Assembly (NCBI GenBank): GCA_026936325.1
Contig: JAPTHN010000003.1
Coordinates: forward strand, 36,782,011 to 36,846,010
Source: Platynereis dumerilii
Taxonomy: Eukaryota; Annelida; Polychaeta; Phyllodocida; Nereididae
Length of the DNA: 64,000 nt
Reading direction: 5' to 3'
This document shows positions 1-11,528 of this stretch, piece after piece. Within the stretch, counting starts at the first letter, position 1. Each line of letters opens with the position of its first letter. The position numbers and the translations under genes are program-made. The notes beneath the pieces are model-generated. The model saw nothing but the letters and a program-made list of their open reading frames with translations, had not been told where the DNA came from and made no database searches.

Positions 1-311
1 TAATTACACAGGAAATAAACAACTCGTGCCTTCCTCATAACTTGTAGGCAAATAGATCTCATAAAGAAAGTCTCGTTCAACTATGCAATTGAACAATGTT
101 TGAGGCGAAAATATGATTAAATTTTGTGATACCCTTTCTTGTTGTTTAATGTGCAGAGGTTCTACTAAAAATGTAGAGTGTATACATGTAAGTATCTAAT
201 AATGAGCTGTGATGGGCTTTGCTGATGAAGATCATTTTGAGGAACTTCTTCACCTACTGCCATTATAAGTGGGCAAACAATCTTAAATTGTTTAAGGAAA
301 TACTTGTAGAT

Positions 312-620
312 TGATATGGTAAGTGCAGCCCTCTTAATCCTGTTCTGGGTGCTCACGGGGGTTGATTGATGAGATGGGAGAGAGATGAGGAATCCTCAAC
401 ATGTGACACACTTGCCCCATTTAAGGGATCTTTTACTTGCCCAGCACAGACACTGATACAAGGGGCCACCCATTTAATGTCTCATCTGAATGACATCCAG
501 CTGGGATTTCGCTCATGAAGGTCCACTGAAAATTTTGGGTTCCCCAACTGGGGTTTGAACCCATGTAGGCAAAGACCTTCAGTGGAGCAGCCGGGCACCT
601 TAACTACCCCGTAGCGGTTA
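312..620 (-). mobile_element. tRNA-derived SINE, family 1
   Basis: On the minus strand it starts with a box-A-like GTAGTTAAGGTGCCCGG and a box B GGGTTCAAACCCC, followed by a tRNA-unrelated body (GTAAAAGATCCCTTAAAT) and the end CATCTCATCAATCAAC and CACTTACCATATC. Copies at 2780, 14178, 15255 and 48060 share the same order. Confidence 0.85.
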
Positions 621-1578
621 GAATAGAATGGAATATAACTTAATTGAATCCCACCAGGGGTAATTTTGGTAGATAATAAGTTGGCAAGATACGGTTGGTT
701 TATTAGATTGATCAGCATTCAGCAGTCTTGAAGGAGCCAGATTCCAAACCTAGTAATAACATGAATAATACACTTTGGAATTAGCCAATATTCTATGGTT
801 GTCTATATTTGGTTCTAACAAGCATTATGTTAGTTGACTGATATAACCATGAGGAGTTGAGGACTCTCTGGACAAATATATATCAATGAAATGATAATTG
901 CAACCTATTTGTTTTTACTAACTTCTTACTGTGTAGTGAATGGCGAAAGTACTTTTGAATGGTGACTGGATAGTTCTTGGTGACCTCAATGTTTGTGATC
1001 ACTCAATGCTCATGTCCAATGCCACACAGTCCAGGAATTCCGCAACATGAAAGTGCCAAAGGAGAGTCTATAAGTAAAATTCATTGAGATTATAGATGTT
1101 GAACAGTTGGGAGTGATTGATTAATTGACTGATGGATGTTGGATAGGTAATATATATTTGTTAAGTTGGTCTGTCTAACTGTTTGGGTTTTACATATTTT
1201 ATGGGTAGCCTACATAATTATTTTAAAAAATTACAATTTTTGTTTGCGAGCAACCATAAATCATACATAACCCATGTTTTTCATGATCATCATACATGTA
1301 TATAATTATAGTCAACTATAGTCTATACAGTTTCTCAGTGTGCACTGAAAGTATAGATAAATACCACTTTGAGTATTTACTCACACATGTATTTAAACGC
1401 ATAAAATATTACATGGTGATACTTACAAACCTCATAATACCATGAGAATTTTTTTTTTACAAATTTGCTCAAATTACTTTTATTTCTTAACTGTGAGAAA
1501 GTAAATGAAAGATGTAATGATATCTTCATAAAAATGTTTTATGCAAACAGAAGGACATACAAATGACACACAAATTTG

Positions 1579-2110
1579 TTATGTTTTGTCATTTTGGAGG
1601 AGTTTGTTATTTGTCAGCATTTTTGCACTAGATACACATTGGCAATTGCCAAAGGCTTGTTTTAATAGAACAATTTTTCTTGGCCTGGGAATTATTGTAG
1701 GAGGGTAAGCCAGGTAGCAAAGACCTTTATGGCAAGATGTCCCACTCAGGACACGAGGAGGCAAAACAGTGTTTTGCAAAATCAAACTTATCACTAATGA
1801 CACATATACAGTGCCTCTTGTAAGTAGGTCGAAGTGAAACAGGTGATGTTTTACCATTTGGTAAATGCTAAACATCCTGAACAAAACTGCTTGTGGAAGC
1901 ATGAATTCTCATCTGATGAGATGAAAACATATTGGGTCATAAAGGATGGTATTTGAGGCATGTGGGATAACAATGTCTGCCAATTTTATGTTTTCTTCTG
2001 ATTGGATGAGCACCCTTGCTTCCACAAGCAGTTAGGTTTAGGAAGTCTAGCATTGGCCCAATGGCAAAACATCACCCATTTCACTTACTTGCAGATGGAA
2101 ATGTATTCTT
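1579..2110. repeat. Inverted duplication
   Basis: The reverse complement of about 1815-1905 (TTCCACAAGCAGTTTTGTTC...) matches 2016-2110 (TTCCACAAGCAGTTAGGTTT), with the shared text TGGYAAAACATCACCYRTTT. About 110 bases separate the arms. It looks like a hairpin transposon remnant; no clear ends. Confidence 0.6.
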
Positions 2111-2220
2111 GTGGATCTATGTTTCTGATGCTGCGAATAGTGTTGGAAGTGACATACAGGGATCAAAGTGGTCAGGCTCAAAAGGAGACTTTCTGAACTG
2201 GACACACACAGGTCTCACAC

Positions 2221-2393
2221 GCTGTGAAATTTGAAATTTTGAGTCACCTCAATTTGAAATGATTGAGTCAGTGATGGTTGCATATCTGGTTGTTTGAGTT
2301 ATGATTATCTGTCCATTGTCACTACCAATGGAATTGTGCAATCATCTCACTTAATAATCATTTTAGCTGACTCAAAATTCAAACTTAACAGTG
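2221..2393. mobile_element. MITE, CACTG-type, diverged copy
   Basis: Left arm GAAATTTTGAGTCACCTC and right arm TTAGCTGACTCAAAATTC are inverted, ending CAGTG. It is related to the better preserved element at 29273-29479. Confidence 0.6.
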
Positions 2394-2779
2394 CAATGCT
2401 ATGGAGTAACATGTCTTACTACCCCATGAGGTCTTTGATATTGCTCAGTGTGTTAGCTCCATAGATCAGTGTATGACATAGGTCAAGGCCTAAGAGTTGT
2501 TTGGCTTTGTTTCTGGTATAAGCAATAAGTCATATTCTATAATACTGAGTTGTTGAAAGTTTAAACTCATAAAAATACACTTAAATGTGTAGGGTAAATA
2601 ATTTTTTGCAAATTTATAGGGTATTCATTTTGTTGGTAGTGGGAAATAATGTGCAGAACTCCAAGAACTTAGTCGATTGCTTTATTTAGAACTTTAATAC
2701 AGAAGTTTTGATGATCAAGCAATGCAACACGTTCTAGGGTCATTTACAATGTAGTTTGTAGTCGCTTTATCTGGTTATA

Positions 2780-3000
2780 TAGACAGGAACACATGTGAGG
2801 GATCTTTTAATTGCCCAGCACAGACAGACTCTGATACCAGGAGCCGCCAATATAAAGTCTCATCCGAATGACATCCAGCTGAGATTTTGCTCATGAAGGT
2901 CCACTGAAATTTCAGGTTCCCCAGCTGGGGTTCGAACCAATGCAGGTTAAGACCTTCAGCGGAGAAGGCGGGAACCTTAACCACTCTGCCACCCAGATCA
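2780..3000 (-). mobile_element. SINE family 1, 3'-truncated copy
   Basis: Minus strand: GGTGGCAGAGTGGTTAAGGT (box A), then box B GGTTCGAACCCC and GAGACTTTATATTGGCGG. It stops after GCTGGGCAATTAAAAGATCC. The A and B boxes here are close to a Leu/Ser-type tRNA. Confidence 0.85.
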
Positions 3001-4420
3001 GATCATGGTTGGATTACGCTTGTGGTCAAGTTGTGGATATCCCTGTCCCTCAACTCATCTCGAGACATGAGGTCTTTATGTTCTGGTCAGTTTCCATCAG
3101 TGAAATTGCAGTGTGACAGGAGGATTGTGTTGCAGGAGATTGCGACTTTTTTGTACGGTTAACGCATCATGGGTTCACATTATATTTTTCAAAATTTTAC
3201 ATCTGTCAATGAATGACATTGTGTCTAAATTTTTGTCCATATTTTAGATAACGCTGTTTCCAAACCTATTATAATCTTTGTAGATAGATGTATATTGTTA
3301 TTGGTTTTCCTTAACCCCTCATTAGCATATCATTAGCATATTAAAGGGGGTCAGACAGGTGGCAGGTGAATCCTTCTGGGACCATGGGGTGCCAGGGGGT
3401 TTTCTAAGCAACCCTGTTATATTGTAAGAAAATTGCAAAATTACAACCTAGGTTACTTATGCCAAGACCAACCTATTTGTTTAGAAATTCATTTAGGATA
3501 CTTTCTCATGCAAACTCTTAAAAACTTTTCCTATCATTTGGAAACACCTAAAAAAGGTCTCAAAAATATAATTAGATTCTGAAGCTATTTTTTATTTGTT
3601 GAAAAAATTTGGGCTACAAAATATGTGACAACTGAGGTTAAACTGAGAAGTATCGATGTGATTGGAGTTTTATTCAATTTAGAGTAGGGCCTTTCTACGT
3701 TCTACAATTTGTGCATTGTGCAAAAAATCGTTTCAGCTATGAAAAATCTGTTTTGTCATTTTGTAAAATTGGATTAAATTTGAAGAAGAATATTATATTG
3801 AGAGAAAACAGTATAGGATTGCCAATGATTCACTCTAGGAAATGAATTTAAATGGCCTGCTCATTGCTAGTATAATTTTATTAATTATCTTTAAATATTT
3901 CAAACCTTATCTGATTGTAAGGATATGTTGGCTACTCAGAACGCGTGATATGGATAATTGTTACAATTATCAGTAATTTTTGTCCTAAAAATAGGCCTAC
4001 ACTAAACAGCTGCTGAAGGTGTTTTGAGATATAATTTGATAATATTTGAGATAAAATCTTGCACCCCATTGTGTTAATTGTTATTTCTCAAATACCTACC
4101 AATTTCTACAGGACCCCCCCCCCCCCCGTTCTTTTGCCTTCAAATCACAAGTTCACAACTAACCATTTCTAAACCATGTTTTAGGAAATAGCTTTCGGCT
4201 CACATGCCTCAGCTGTTACTTTTTTTGCCAGATACTGTTCCAGATTAAATTGATGTAAGTAATAAAACTGGATTTGGTCAGTGTCAATCGTTCTTTGCCC
4301 CATTGCCACAAGTCTAGTACTTGTGAGTGCAAAATGTTGGACAGAAACCCCAATCATTCATTATCTTGTTTTCCAACTTTATACACATGTATACATGTAT
4401 AACATGGTGAGGTCTAAATG

Positions 4421-4827
4421 CAGGGCTTTGGAGTCCGGTAGTAGGTGAACCGGCCCCGACTCCTTTGGCTATCTAAAAAGCGTCTCCGACTCCTTAGTTC
4501 TCCTGAATTACGACTCTGACTCCCGACTCTGCCTATCTGCATTGTTGCACATAAGTAGGCCTATTACACGGTTAACAAGGGAGAAAAACTTATTCTACAA
4601 AGTTTTCAGAGGATTTTGGGCATAAATACTTTTAAGTTTGATGTAAAATTTGGTATTCAGTTCCAATTTTAGTAACGGTGTTTCTGCCAATTATATTAAT
4701 TAGTTTGTGGAGTCAGGAATCGCCAATTTAATTTCGACTGCGACTCAACCTGAAAATCAAAGTTTCACTCTGACTCCGACTCCACCCAAAAACCTCCGAC
4801 TCCACGACTCCCGACTCCAAAGCTCTG
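4421..4827. mobile_element. hAT-like MITE rich in GACTCC
   Basis: Ends are CAGGGCTTTGGAGTC and GACTCCAAAGCTCTG. The body near both ends is tandem CCGACTCC/GACTCTGACTCC. Flanking octamers TCTAAATG and TATAAATT agree at 6 of 8 positions, a decayed 8-bp duplication. Partial relatives occur at 17098 (GCAGGGCTTCAGAGTC) and 12215 (AGTCTGAAGCCCTG). Confidence 0.75.
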
Positions 4828-5599
4828 TATAAATTCCACTGGAAGGCTGCTGAGTAAAAGCAAAAATGTTGTCAGAAAAACTAAATTTTGCTTGAAATCC
4901 TAATATCTCACAAACATTCCCTCGTTTTCCTTCCTGTTTTTTCTCCCCCCCCCTTTTTTTTAATTTTTCTCGTTTTTTCTATATTTTTTTTGCAGCATGT
5001 TGAGTGTCATGCTGTTTATGGAGGAAGCAATTACAGGTGGTGCCACCTGATAATGATCCTAATTACTACTCATTCAAATGCTTTACAATGATCCAAAGAC
5101 ACTGTCAAAGGCTTCTCAAGATCTACAAGATCTATAACTTCCAACATAATGGTGTGTCTTGGGTGGTGAATCATTCGTAAATTGTTGGAATAATTACTAG
5201 CAGTTATTGTCAACTATTTGTACAATATTTGTAGTATTATTTAATGTCATTGGGTGTACAGGAAGAAGTGTATGATAAGAATTATGAAACCTATTTGCTC
5301 AGATTTGCTTAAGTACATATTTTTTGTGTTTTGCAAAGTAAGTACTACATGTATTTAATTTATTATTTATTGACAGGGCTTGTGATTAGAACAGTGTCAT
5401 TTTTTTTGGGGGGGGGGGATTTGGTTTAGCCCCCCAGGCCCATTATTAACATGAGAGTAATAGGAGAAGCCACGTATATCCGCTTATTTGTCACATGTTC
5501 ACCCCCCCCCCCCTCAGAAATACTTGATACACCCAGTTATGTTTCCTGATCCTCCCTACTTCAAAGACATAAAAGCTATGTTCATGACAGACATTATCT

Positions 5600-6115
5600 C
5601 TAGATTGGATCACTTAATGAGATAGCATCTCTTTATGACAAGATTGGATAATATCATAATTTGATTGGATAATATCATGATTTGATTGGATACTAATATC
5701 ATAATTCGGTCATTTGATTGGATCAGAACATACATTTCTTTGATTATTGAATCTGTAAATTATTATCATGATTGGGCCCAATTTATGATTGGTTTGATTT
5801 GTACATTGTTTGAAAGATCCGGATGATTAAAATGTTTTTGGATTGGATCAATCACTGCTCTATTGGATCATGGATGTATAACTAGAGCTTATCCCTGAAT
5901 TATTGGATGATTTGACAGGGTTACTTAAACATTTTACAACATTTGATGAACAGATTGTAAGACATGTGCATGTGTTTTGGATCTCTTAAAATTAGTGTAT
6001 TTGTGAAGTGATTGAATTAGACGGAATCGGATCAGTTGTTTGATCATAAATTGGATCAAATGATATTGAATGGATCAACACAATGTATCATTTATTATAT
6101 GATTTTATTGGGAGC
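5600..6115. repeat. Degenerate GATTGGAT repeats
   Basis: GATTGGATAATATCATAATT and variants recur irregularly; the strongest block is 5645-5720. Confidence 0.6.
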
Positions 6116-6599
6116 AAGTTATCAAGTATAGCTGTAAGTACACAACCAGGTAGCCCACTCTTCCTATATTTTCTGTATTGCCTATAATTTCTATAATTCG
6201 TATATATTTATTGGCCTCTGGACTATAATTTCCTATTTTTTGGAAAAATTCCTATGAATTCCTTTATTTTTCAAGTTTTCAAGACATTTTGCACATATAC
6301 GCCCGTTTTTGTCTGCGGTGCGAAGTATTAGCATCTTTTTCCCCCGATATATGAAGTTTAAGGAACGTTTTTGTCCGCGACGTGAAGTTTTCAGCTTATG
6401 ATTGAAGTTATTCTATCATTTGCCGATGGTTTTGCTGTGGAATAATTCCTCTATTGCATGTCATATTAAAGAGGGTTAAATCCTGGAATATTTCAACGGT
6501 AAAAATTTCCAATATTCCAATAATATTTTATGCGATGTTCGGTTGGTAACCTGTGCGCCTGCCTCTTGCGGCTGGTCATAATCAGTTGATTATTTTGTA

Positions 6600-6642
6600 T
6601 TTATGCATGCTACAGGTCGTAAAGCCCCAATCATCCATCCAA
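6600..6642 (+). mobile_element. SINE family 2, 3' fragment
   Basis: CTACAGGTCGTAAAGCCCC followed by AATCATCCATCCAAA, the terminal sequence of family 2. Confidence 0.55.
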
Positions 6643-6909
6643 AAATTCTCTTCGATTTCTATATAAAACACAATTTTTGAAATTATTTGTTTCTTTTTTT
6701 TTTATCATTTGAACTTGTACATGGTGGTAATGAACTTGACCTTGTAATGTGAAAATAGCATCTGGAAGAAATCACGTTTTGTACCAAATGAAAAGAAAGT
6801 GTGTCAATGCATAATGAGATTTTTTGTCAGATATCGAAAGCAAAAGTGTACTTAATACAGATGGAAATATATCTTAAAAATTACAACTGACCATATTATG
6901 ATGTCCATA

Positions 6910-7158
6910 CATAGAAATACATAGAACGGACATGAGGCTCTAGCAGATGAAGCAACCAAATCCACCATCTTGGAACTGCCCTGAATACTGGCACAATGGA
7001 CCATGATGTCACCAATAACTGTGATGTCACTTATAACAATGCCATGACGTCACGTCATAATTAGTCTATTGTGACATCATGTTCCAATATGGCGGATTTT
7101 GTGACCTCATCTTGAGGTGGCATCATACAGCCTCATGTCCGTTCTATGTATTTCTATG
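6910..7158. mobile_element. 249-bp MITE, perfect 30-bp TIR and 8-bp duplication
   Basis: TGTCCATA is repeated exactly at 6902-6909 and 7159-7166. Inside it 30-bp TIRs are identical (CATAGAAATACATAGAACGG, then ACATGAGGCT). The inner halves also pair loosely (AAATCCACCATCTTGG against CCAATATGGCGGATTT). An 8-bp duplication suggests hAT or Merlin; the end CATAG is unusual for hAT. Identity of ends suggests a young insertion. Confidence 0.9.
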
Positions 7159-7393
7159 TGTCCATATCATTGCAAAAATTGTACAGCATTAATAATCAAC
7201 TTCTTTAAAATATAGTTTTCCAACTAGGAATTTTATCCACTTTAATATCCACAGAAGTTTTGTCTTACTTCTGATCAGTATAGATACAAGAAATTTGAAG
7301 AAAAAGATCAAATCTGTTATCTCAATAATCTCCCATATTCCACTTCCTCCTTCATTGAAAGATCCAAGGCCTTTGGAAAATAAGTTAGACATT

Positions 7394-7583
7394 CACTCTA
7401 AAAAATGTCAGACAAAATTGGTTTTTTTTTATTCAAAATGGTTTTTTGAAAAACCAAATTTCAATGCAAAAAACCAACATGGATTTTTTTAAAAATCCAT
7501 GTTGGTTTTGCATTGAAATTTGGTTTTTCAAAAAACCATTTTGAATCAGAAAAACCAATTTTGTCCCGACATTTTTTTGAGTG
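7394..7583. mobile_element. Foldback MITE
   Basis: Almost the whole 190 bp is a hairpin: CACTCTAAAAAATGTC and GACATTTTTTTGAGTG at the ends, AAACCAAATTTCAATGCAAA and its complement inside, centred on ATTTTTTTAAAAAT near 7490. No sure target duplication. Confidence 0.8.
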
Positions 7584-7944
7584 TTGAATAGGAAGATCTG
7601 GCTGTCAAGATTGATCACATAAGTGCACTATCAAGAACACCAATGCTAATTTAGTGTTATTTGACCCCCAAGGTCACAGAGGTCACCTTGGGTCATTGTG
7701 GGGTCAAGGATGGTTTGACCCTTGCTTTGGGTTCTTTGATGATATTGACAAGGTTAAAGACCCCAAATATTTCCTGGTTAGTTAAGCTTAGTTACACAAA
7801 ACTAAACGTATAATGGTACTGTACCCCTATTGATAGTATTGTACTGTTGGCATATATCCCTGTATTTGTTATAGTGCTGCACTGTCTTTTTTGTAGGTTG
7901 CCCTTGTTGATTTGTAAAAATTCACATATATTTCACTTGTCTAG

Positions 7945-8460
7945 TCAAAAATTTGCCATGTGTTCGAATAAGTTAGAGACAGAATCTGTGGTACCCTGAC
8001 AGAATTAGTCGTATAATTCGAATAACTATGATAAGATAAAGATAAATTTGTCATATATCCACTGAGTTTTAAAAAGACAGAATTTGTGGTATATTTGAAT
8101 AAGTTAAAGACAAAATTTGTCACATATTTGAATAAGTTAAAAAACAAAATCAATTAAAAAAAAAAGAAATTGTCACATATTTGAATAAGTTAAAGACAGA
8201 ATTTGTCTTAATATACTTGATTAATTCAATACTGGCGTTGTGGTACAGTTGAATAAGCCTAAATTAGAGACAAAATTGGTTGTCTATTTGAAAAAGTTTA
8301 AGACAAATTGGTTGTTTATTCGATAAAATTTGGTCGCCTATATTTGAATAAGATAAAGATGAAATCTGTCGCTTATTCGAATAAGTTAACAGAATTTGTC
8401 TTATTTTCAAATACATTAAGGACTGAATTTGTCATGTATTCGAATAAGTTAAAGACATTG
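7945..8460. repeat. Degenerate minisatellite, unit about 33 bp
   Basis: Some fifteen units around TCGAATAAGTTAAAGACAGA and ATTTGTC(ACATAT) with many changes between copies. Confidence 0.8.
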
Positions 8461-9393
8461 GTTCAATGACTCTGCTGTCTTAGACCTGAGTACCTCAGTG
8501 TGTGTCCCTATGCGGAGTCACGCTGTTCGTGCCTCAGACACCTTTGGACTGTATTCGGAATATCTAAGGGGAATACTGACCACAATGAGCTCTGTATATG
8601 ACATAGTAATAAGCCTGTGATAGTTCACTATGTAGTGTAACTGGAATCTGGAATCTGAAGTCATTGTACTGAATTGGAATTTTTTTTTGTCTTCGCTCTG
8701 ACTTCAGCGAACATTTTGGGCGAACATTTTGGGCGAACATTTTGGGCAAATATTTTGGGCGAATAGTTCGAATGACCTTTGGTATGAGTGTGGTGTTACA
8801 TGACTGACTTTTTGAGAGAGTCAATACCAGCAGATTAATGCTCATATTGTTATGGTTAATTTATTTTTGAATGTGATGAAGTTTAAAAATTAAAAATTTA
8901 CAAGTCATTGTGACAAATTATTTCCAAACAGGTTCTAAAACAAATCAACTTACGGCAAGTAACTGAGTTGCAGAAGTTTAAAAAAGCATGAGTTTCTAAA
9001 GTTTCAACTTATTACGTAGCATTTTACTTGAAGCTGCCTAGATCTTGAAGCAAGGTAGTTAATCAGATTGAGTGAAGATGTGGCGCCAACCTAGACCGAG
9101 GTCACAGTCTTCACGTTGCTGTAGGCAACGTAGACTGAGGACATTCCAATTGCTGAGAACTCTTCACTTCATGGCAAGAAATAGGTGATGATAACAAACA
9201 ATCAAGTAAGATTACAGACAGAAAACAACAAACTGCAAACATAAAACAGCAAACTGCAAACTGAAAGCAACATAGGAGGTCATCTGGTTAAACCTGAGGG
9301 GTTTTTAACTCAATGGGCATTTAGAAAGTAGGAGGATAACCTTTTAACTGATGGATGACACTAAAAATAATCTGACATTGGGGTAGTAATCAT

Positions 9394-9747
9394 CAGGGGC
9401 GTAGATCCTGGGGGGGATGGGGGGGATGCATCCCCCCCTAGGATGAACCTGGGGGGGATGATCATATGATTATCCCCCCTAGAATTTCAAATTATTACTA
9501 CTTGGTGTTGACATTTATCAGTAATATTTAGCATTTTATTCATGATACCAGTTGTATGTTATGCAGAAAATACAAGTTTCAGAACAAACCTTCGACAATC
9601 TAAAATATATTGATATTTGGGCCCTAACATGGCCCCTGAAGTCGACCGCCGTATGACTTTCGGCCCGTTGGGCCTCGCGCAAAGTTTGTGTTCGGCGAAA
9701 TTATCCGGATTTATCCCCCCAACAAAATTGAAAAATCTACGCCCCTG
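9394..9747. mobile_element. hAT-like MITE, 354 bp, 8-bp duplication
   Basis: GTAATCAT stands at 9386-9393 and 9748-9755. Ends are CAGGGGCGTAGATCC and ATCTACGCCCCTG, typical of hAT elements (CAGGGGCG). G- and C-tracts (GGGGGGGATGGGGGGGATGC) follow the left end. Confidence 0.9.
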
Positions 9748-9799
9748 GTAATCATCACTATTAAAAAAAATATACGGAAATTAAAAAAATACTTTTGGT

Positions 9800-9896
9800 G
9801 CGGCTATAACCTATATAACCTATCTACCTACCCTATCTACCTACCAGGTCCTACCTACCTACCTATCTACCACCTACCTACTACCTACTTACCTAC

Positions 9897-9928
<32 letters not shown>

Positions 9929-9970
9929 TTATCTAGTATCCATCTATCTATCTATCTACCCGTCTATCTA
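9800..9970. repeat. CTAC/CTAT microsatellite
   Basis: Runs of CTAC units turn into CTAT units toward 9930; a GATA-type tract on the same theme is at 10355-10440 and a short CTAT at 10560-10590. Confidence 0.9.
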
Positions 9971-10354
9971 TATTTATCTGTCTACAGTTTAACAAAAATA
10001 AGTCTGTATATCAACCCCAAATGTATGTAATTGTAGGTTAGTGGCATTTTTACTGACTGAGCCATCAGCCTTCGAGTGAGCCTACCCCTGATATAAAAAT
10101 TATTGTGTGACTTTTTCAATGGATATGACCAATTTCACCATGTGGGGGAGCCACCTGCTGGGACATACTTCATCAGGTCTGGAGAAACTTATTTCTAAAT
10201 CATATTTAGTAAACTTCATCGTATAGGTTCATTGGATGACAATCATGACATTAGAAATTATTTGAGTGGAGTTTGAGCACCTTTTGGTAAACATTTTTTT
10301 GGACAAGCCGAAACTTGAAATTTAAAAGAGGGGGTACATGCACTCATGGTTTGG

Positions 10355-10440
10355 TAGATAGATAGATAGATAGATAGATAGACAGATAGACAGATAGATA
10401 GAAAGATAGATAGAGATAGAGAGATAGAGAGATACATAGA
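10355..10440. repeat. GATA microsatellite
   Basis: Tandem GATA with GACA and GAGA variants. Confidence 0.9.
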
Positions 10441-11328
10441 TACGAAGACTTGGAATATATCAAAGAGCACTTTTTCGATTTTTGTGATAGTTTACTCGTT
10501 TGTAGGCCGCCTGCATATTGACATTGCGCCTGTGTATTCGTAGCGTGATTGCTTTTTTTTCTATCTATCTACAGTGCATCTATCTACCTATCTAATATTT
10601 TGAGAAAACTTCGTTAATTATCATATTTTCGATAAAGCTTTGTTCATAGCCTGTCTTTAGATTTTTTGTGCTTTCAATACAGAAAAACAGAAATAAGTAG
10701 CTAATTGCTGTGATTTAAAAAAATGTGCTCTGAGAGGTTTCAAATGTGGTCTCAATCAATCAATGTTCTTCGGAGATGTGAATGCATGAATGCCCATGAA
10801 TGAAACTCTTGTTGTGTGTGAGAAACATGGATTACAGAAATGACTTTCACAAGATGTGTGAAGTTCAAAACTTCACAGTTTCAGATGAGGTTAGCAAATT
10901 TATTAAACATGAACAACAAACAAATCAACAGTTATCAAATTATGCAAATATCAAACACAGAATGTTTGTCATTTTAGGTGGTAAATCGGCGAAAATTGGC
11001 CGATTTCGATGCTTTAAAGTACAGGAATGCTTTCAAATTTTCACACCATATATCTTAAAGCATTAGCTATCTAATCATACCTTTATTTAGGCTCAAAACA
11101 GTCCCAAAACAGCTGCGACACGGTTCTGTGTCGCAAGTGTAGTCCTCAACCTATGTTTTGTCTCCCATCCTTGACAACTGCATTGTCAAGGTGGGTCTTC
11201 CTATCTAGCGCCAACCTTGCCCATGAAAATAATTAATTTGTTGTTGCTTTATCTATGATGCTTTATGATGATAGTATATATATGTGTTAAAGTCCATTTA
11301 TTATGTGCTACCTGACTAAATTTGGTTG

Positions 11329-11392
11329 CCTCTAAATAGCCCACACCGGTGCTGATGGGGCGTAAAACACAAACTCACTCACCTGACTAAAA
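11329..11392 (+). mobile_element. 3' end of a third SINE-like family
   Basis: CTCTAAATAGCCCACACCGG and TGCTGATGGGGCGTAAAACA, ending in ACTCACTCAC. The same 50 bases recur at 14659-14722. This end lies 20 bases before the first visible rhophilin exon. Confidence 0.65.
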
Positions 11393-11412
11393 TTTGTGTC
11401 TTTTCTTTTCAG

Positions 11413-11528
11413 GGCTCAGACCCCTTGCTCCAAACCGCTCGAGGGAAACTGCAGAGTCAGAGGTCCAAGTTGAACGACCAGATCAACAGAGAACTCAGAC
11501 TACGGACAGGGGCGGAAAACTTGTACAA
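11413..11528 (+). CDS. RHPN: Rhophilin exon: HR1 domain, first half
   Basis: The acceptor ttttcttttcag precedes GGCTCAGAC and the donor is AA|GTAAGT. The exon opens in phase 0 with [19 protein letters not shown] and ends two bases into a Lys codon. It matches the start of the HR1 repeat in RHPN2 (CNPLAQTGRSKLQNQR). Because the frame begins mid-domain and no Met fits before the acceptor, at least one coding exon must precede it. Confidence 0.95.

Larger units (their letters stand above)
1..11412. other. Upstream or first-intron DNA without a seen exon
   Basis: Apart from the listed repeats, 1-311, 621-1578, 2394-2779, 3001-4420, 4828-5599, 6116-6599, 7584-7944, 8461-9393 and 10590-11328 show no feature I can support. 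3320-3350 has a short CATTAGCATATCATTAGCAT repeat; 5392-5515 has long G and C tracts. 8640-8845 contains GGGCGAACATTTT repeated four times. The rhophilin start exon was sought here without success. Confidence 0.6.
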
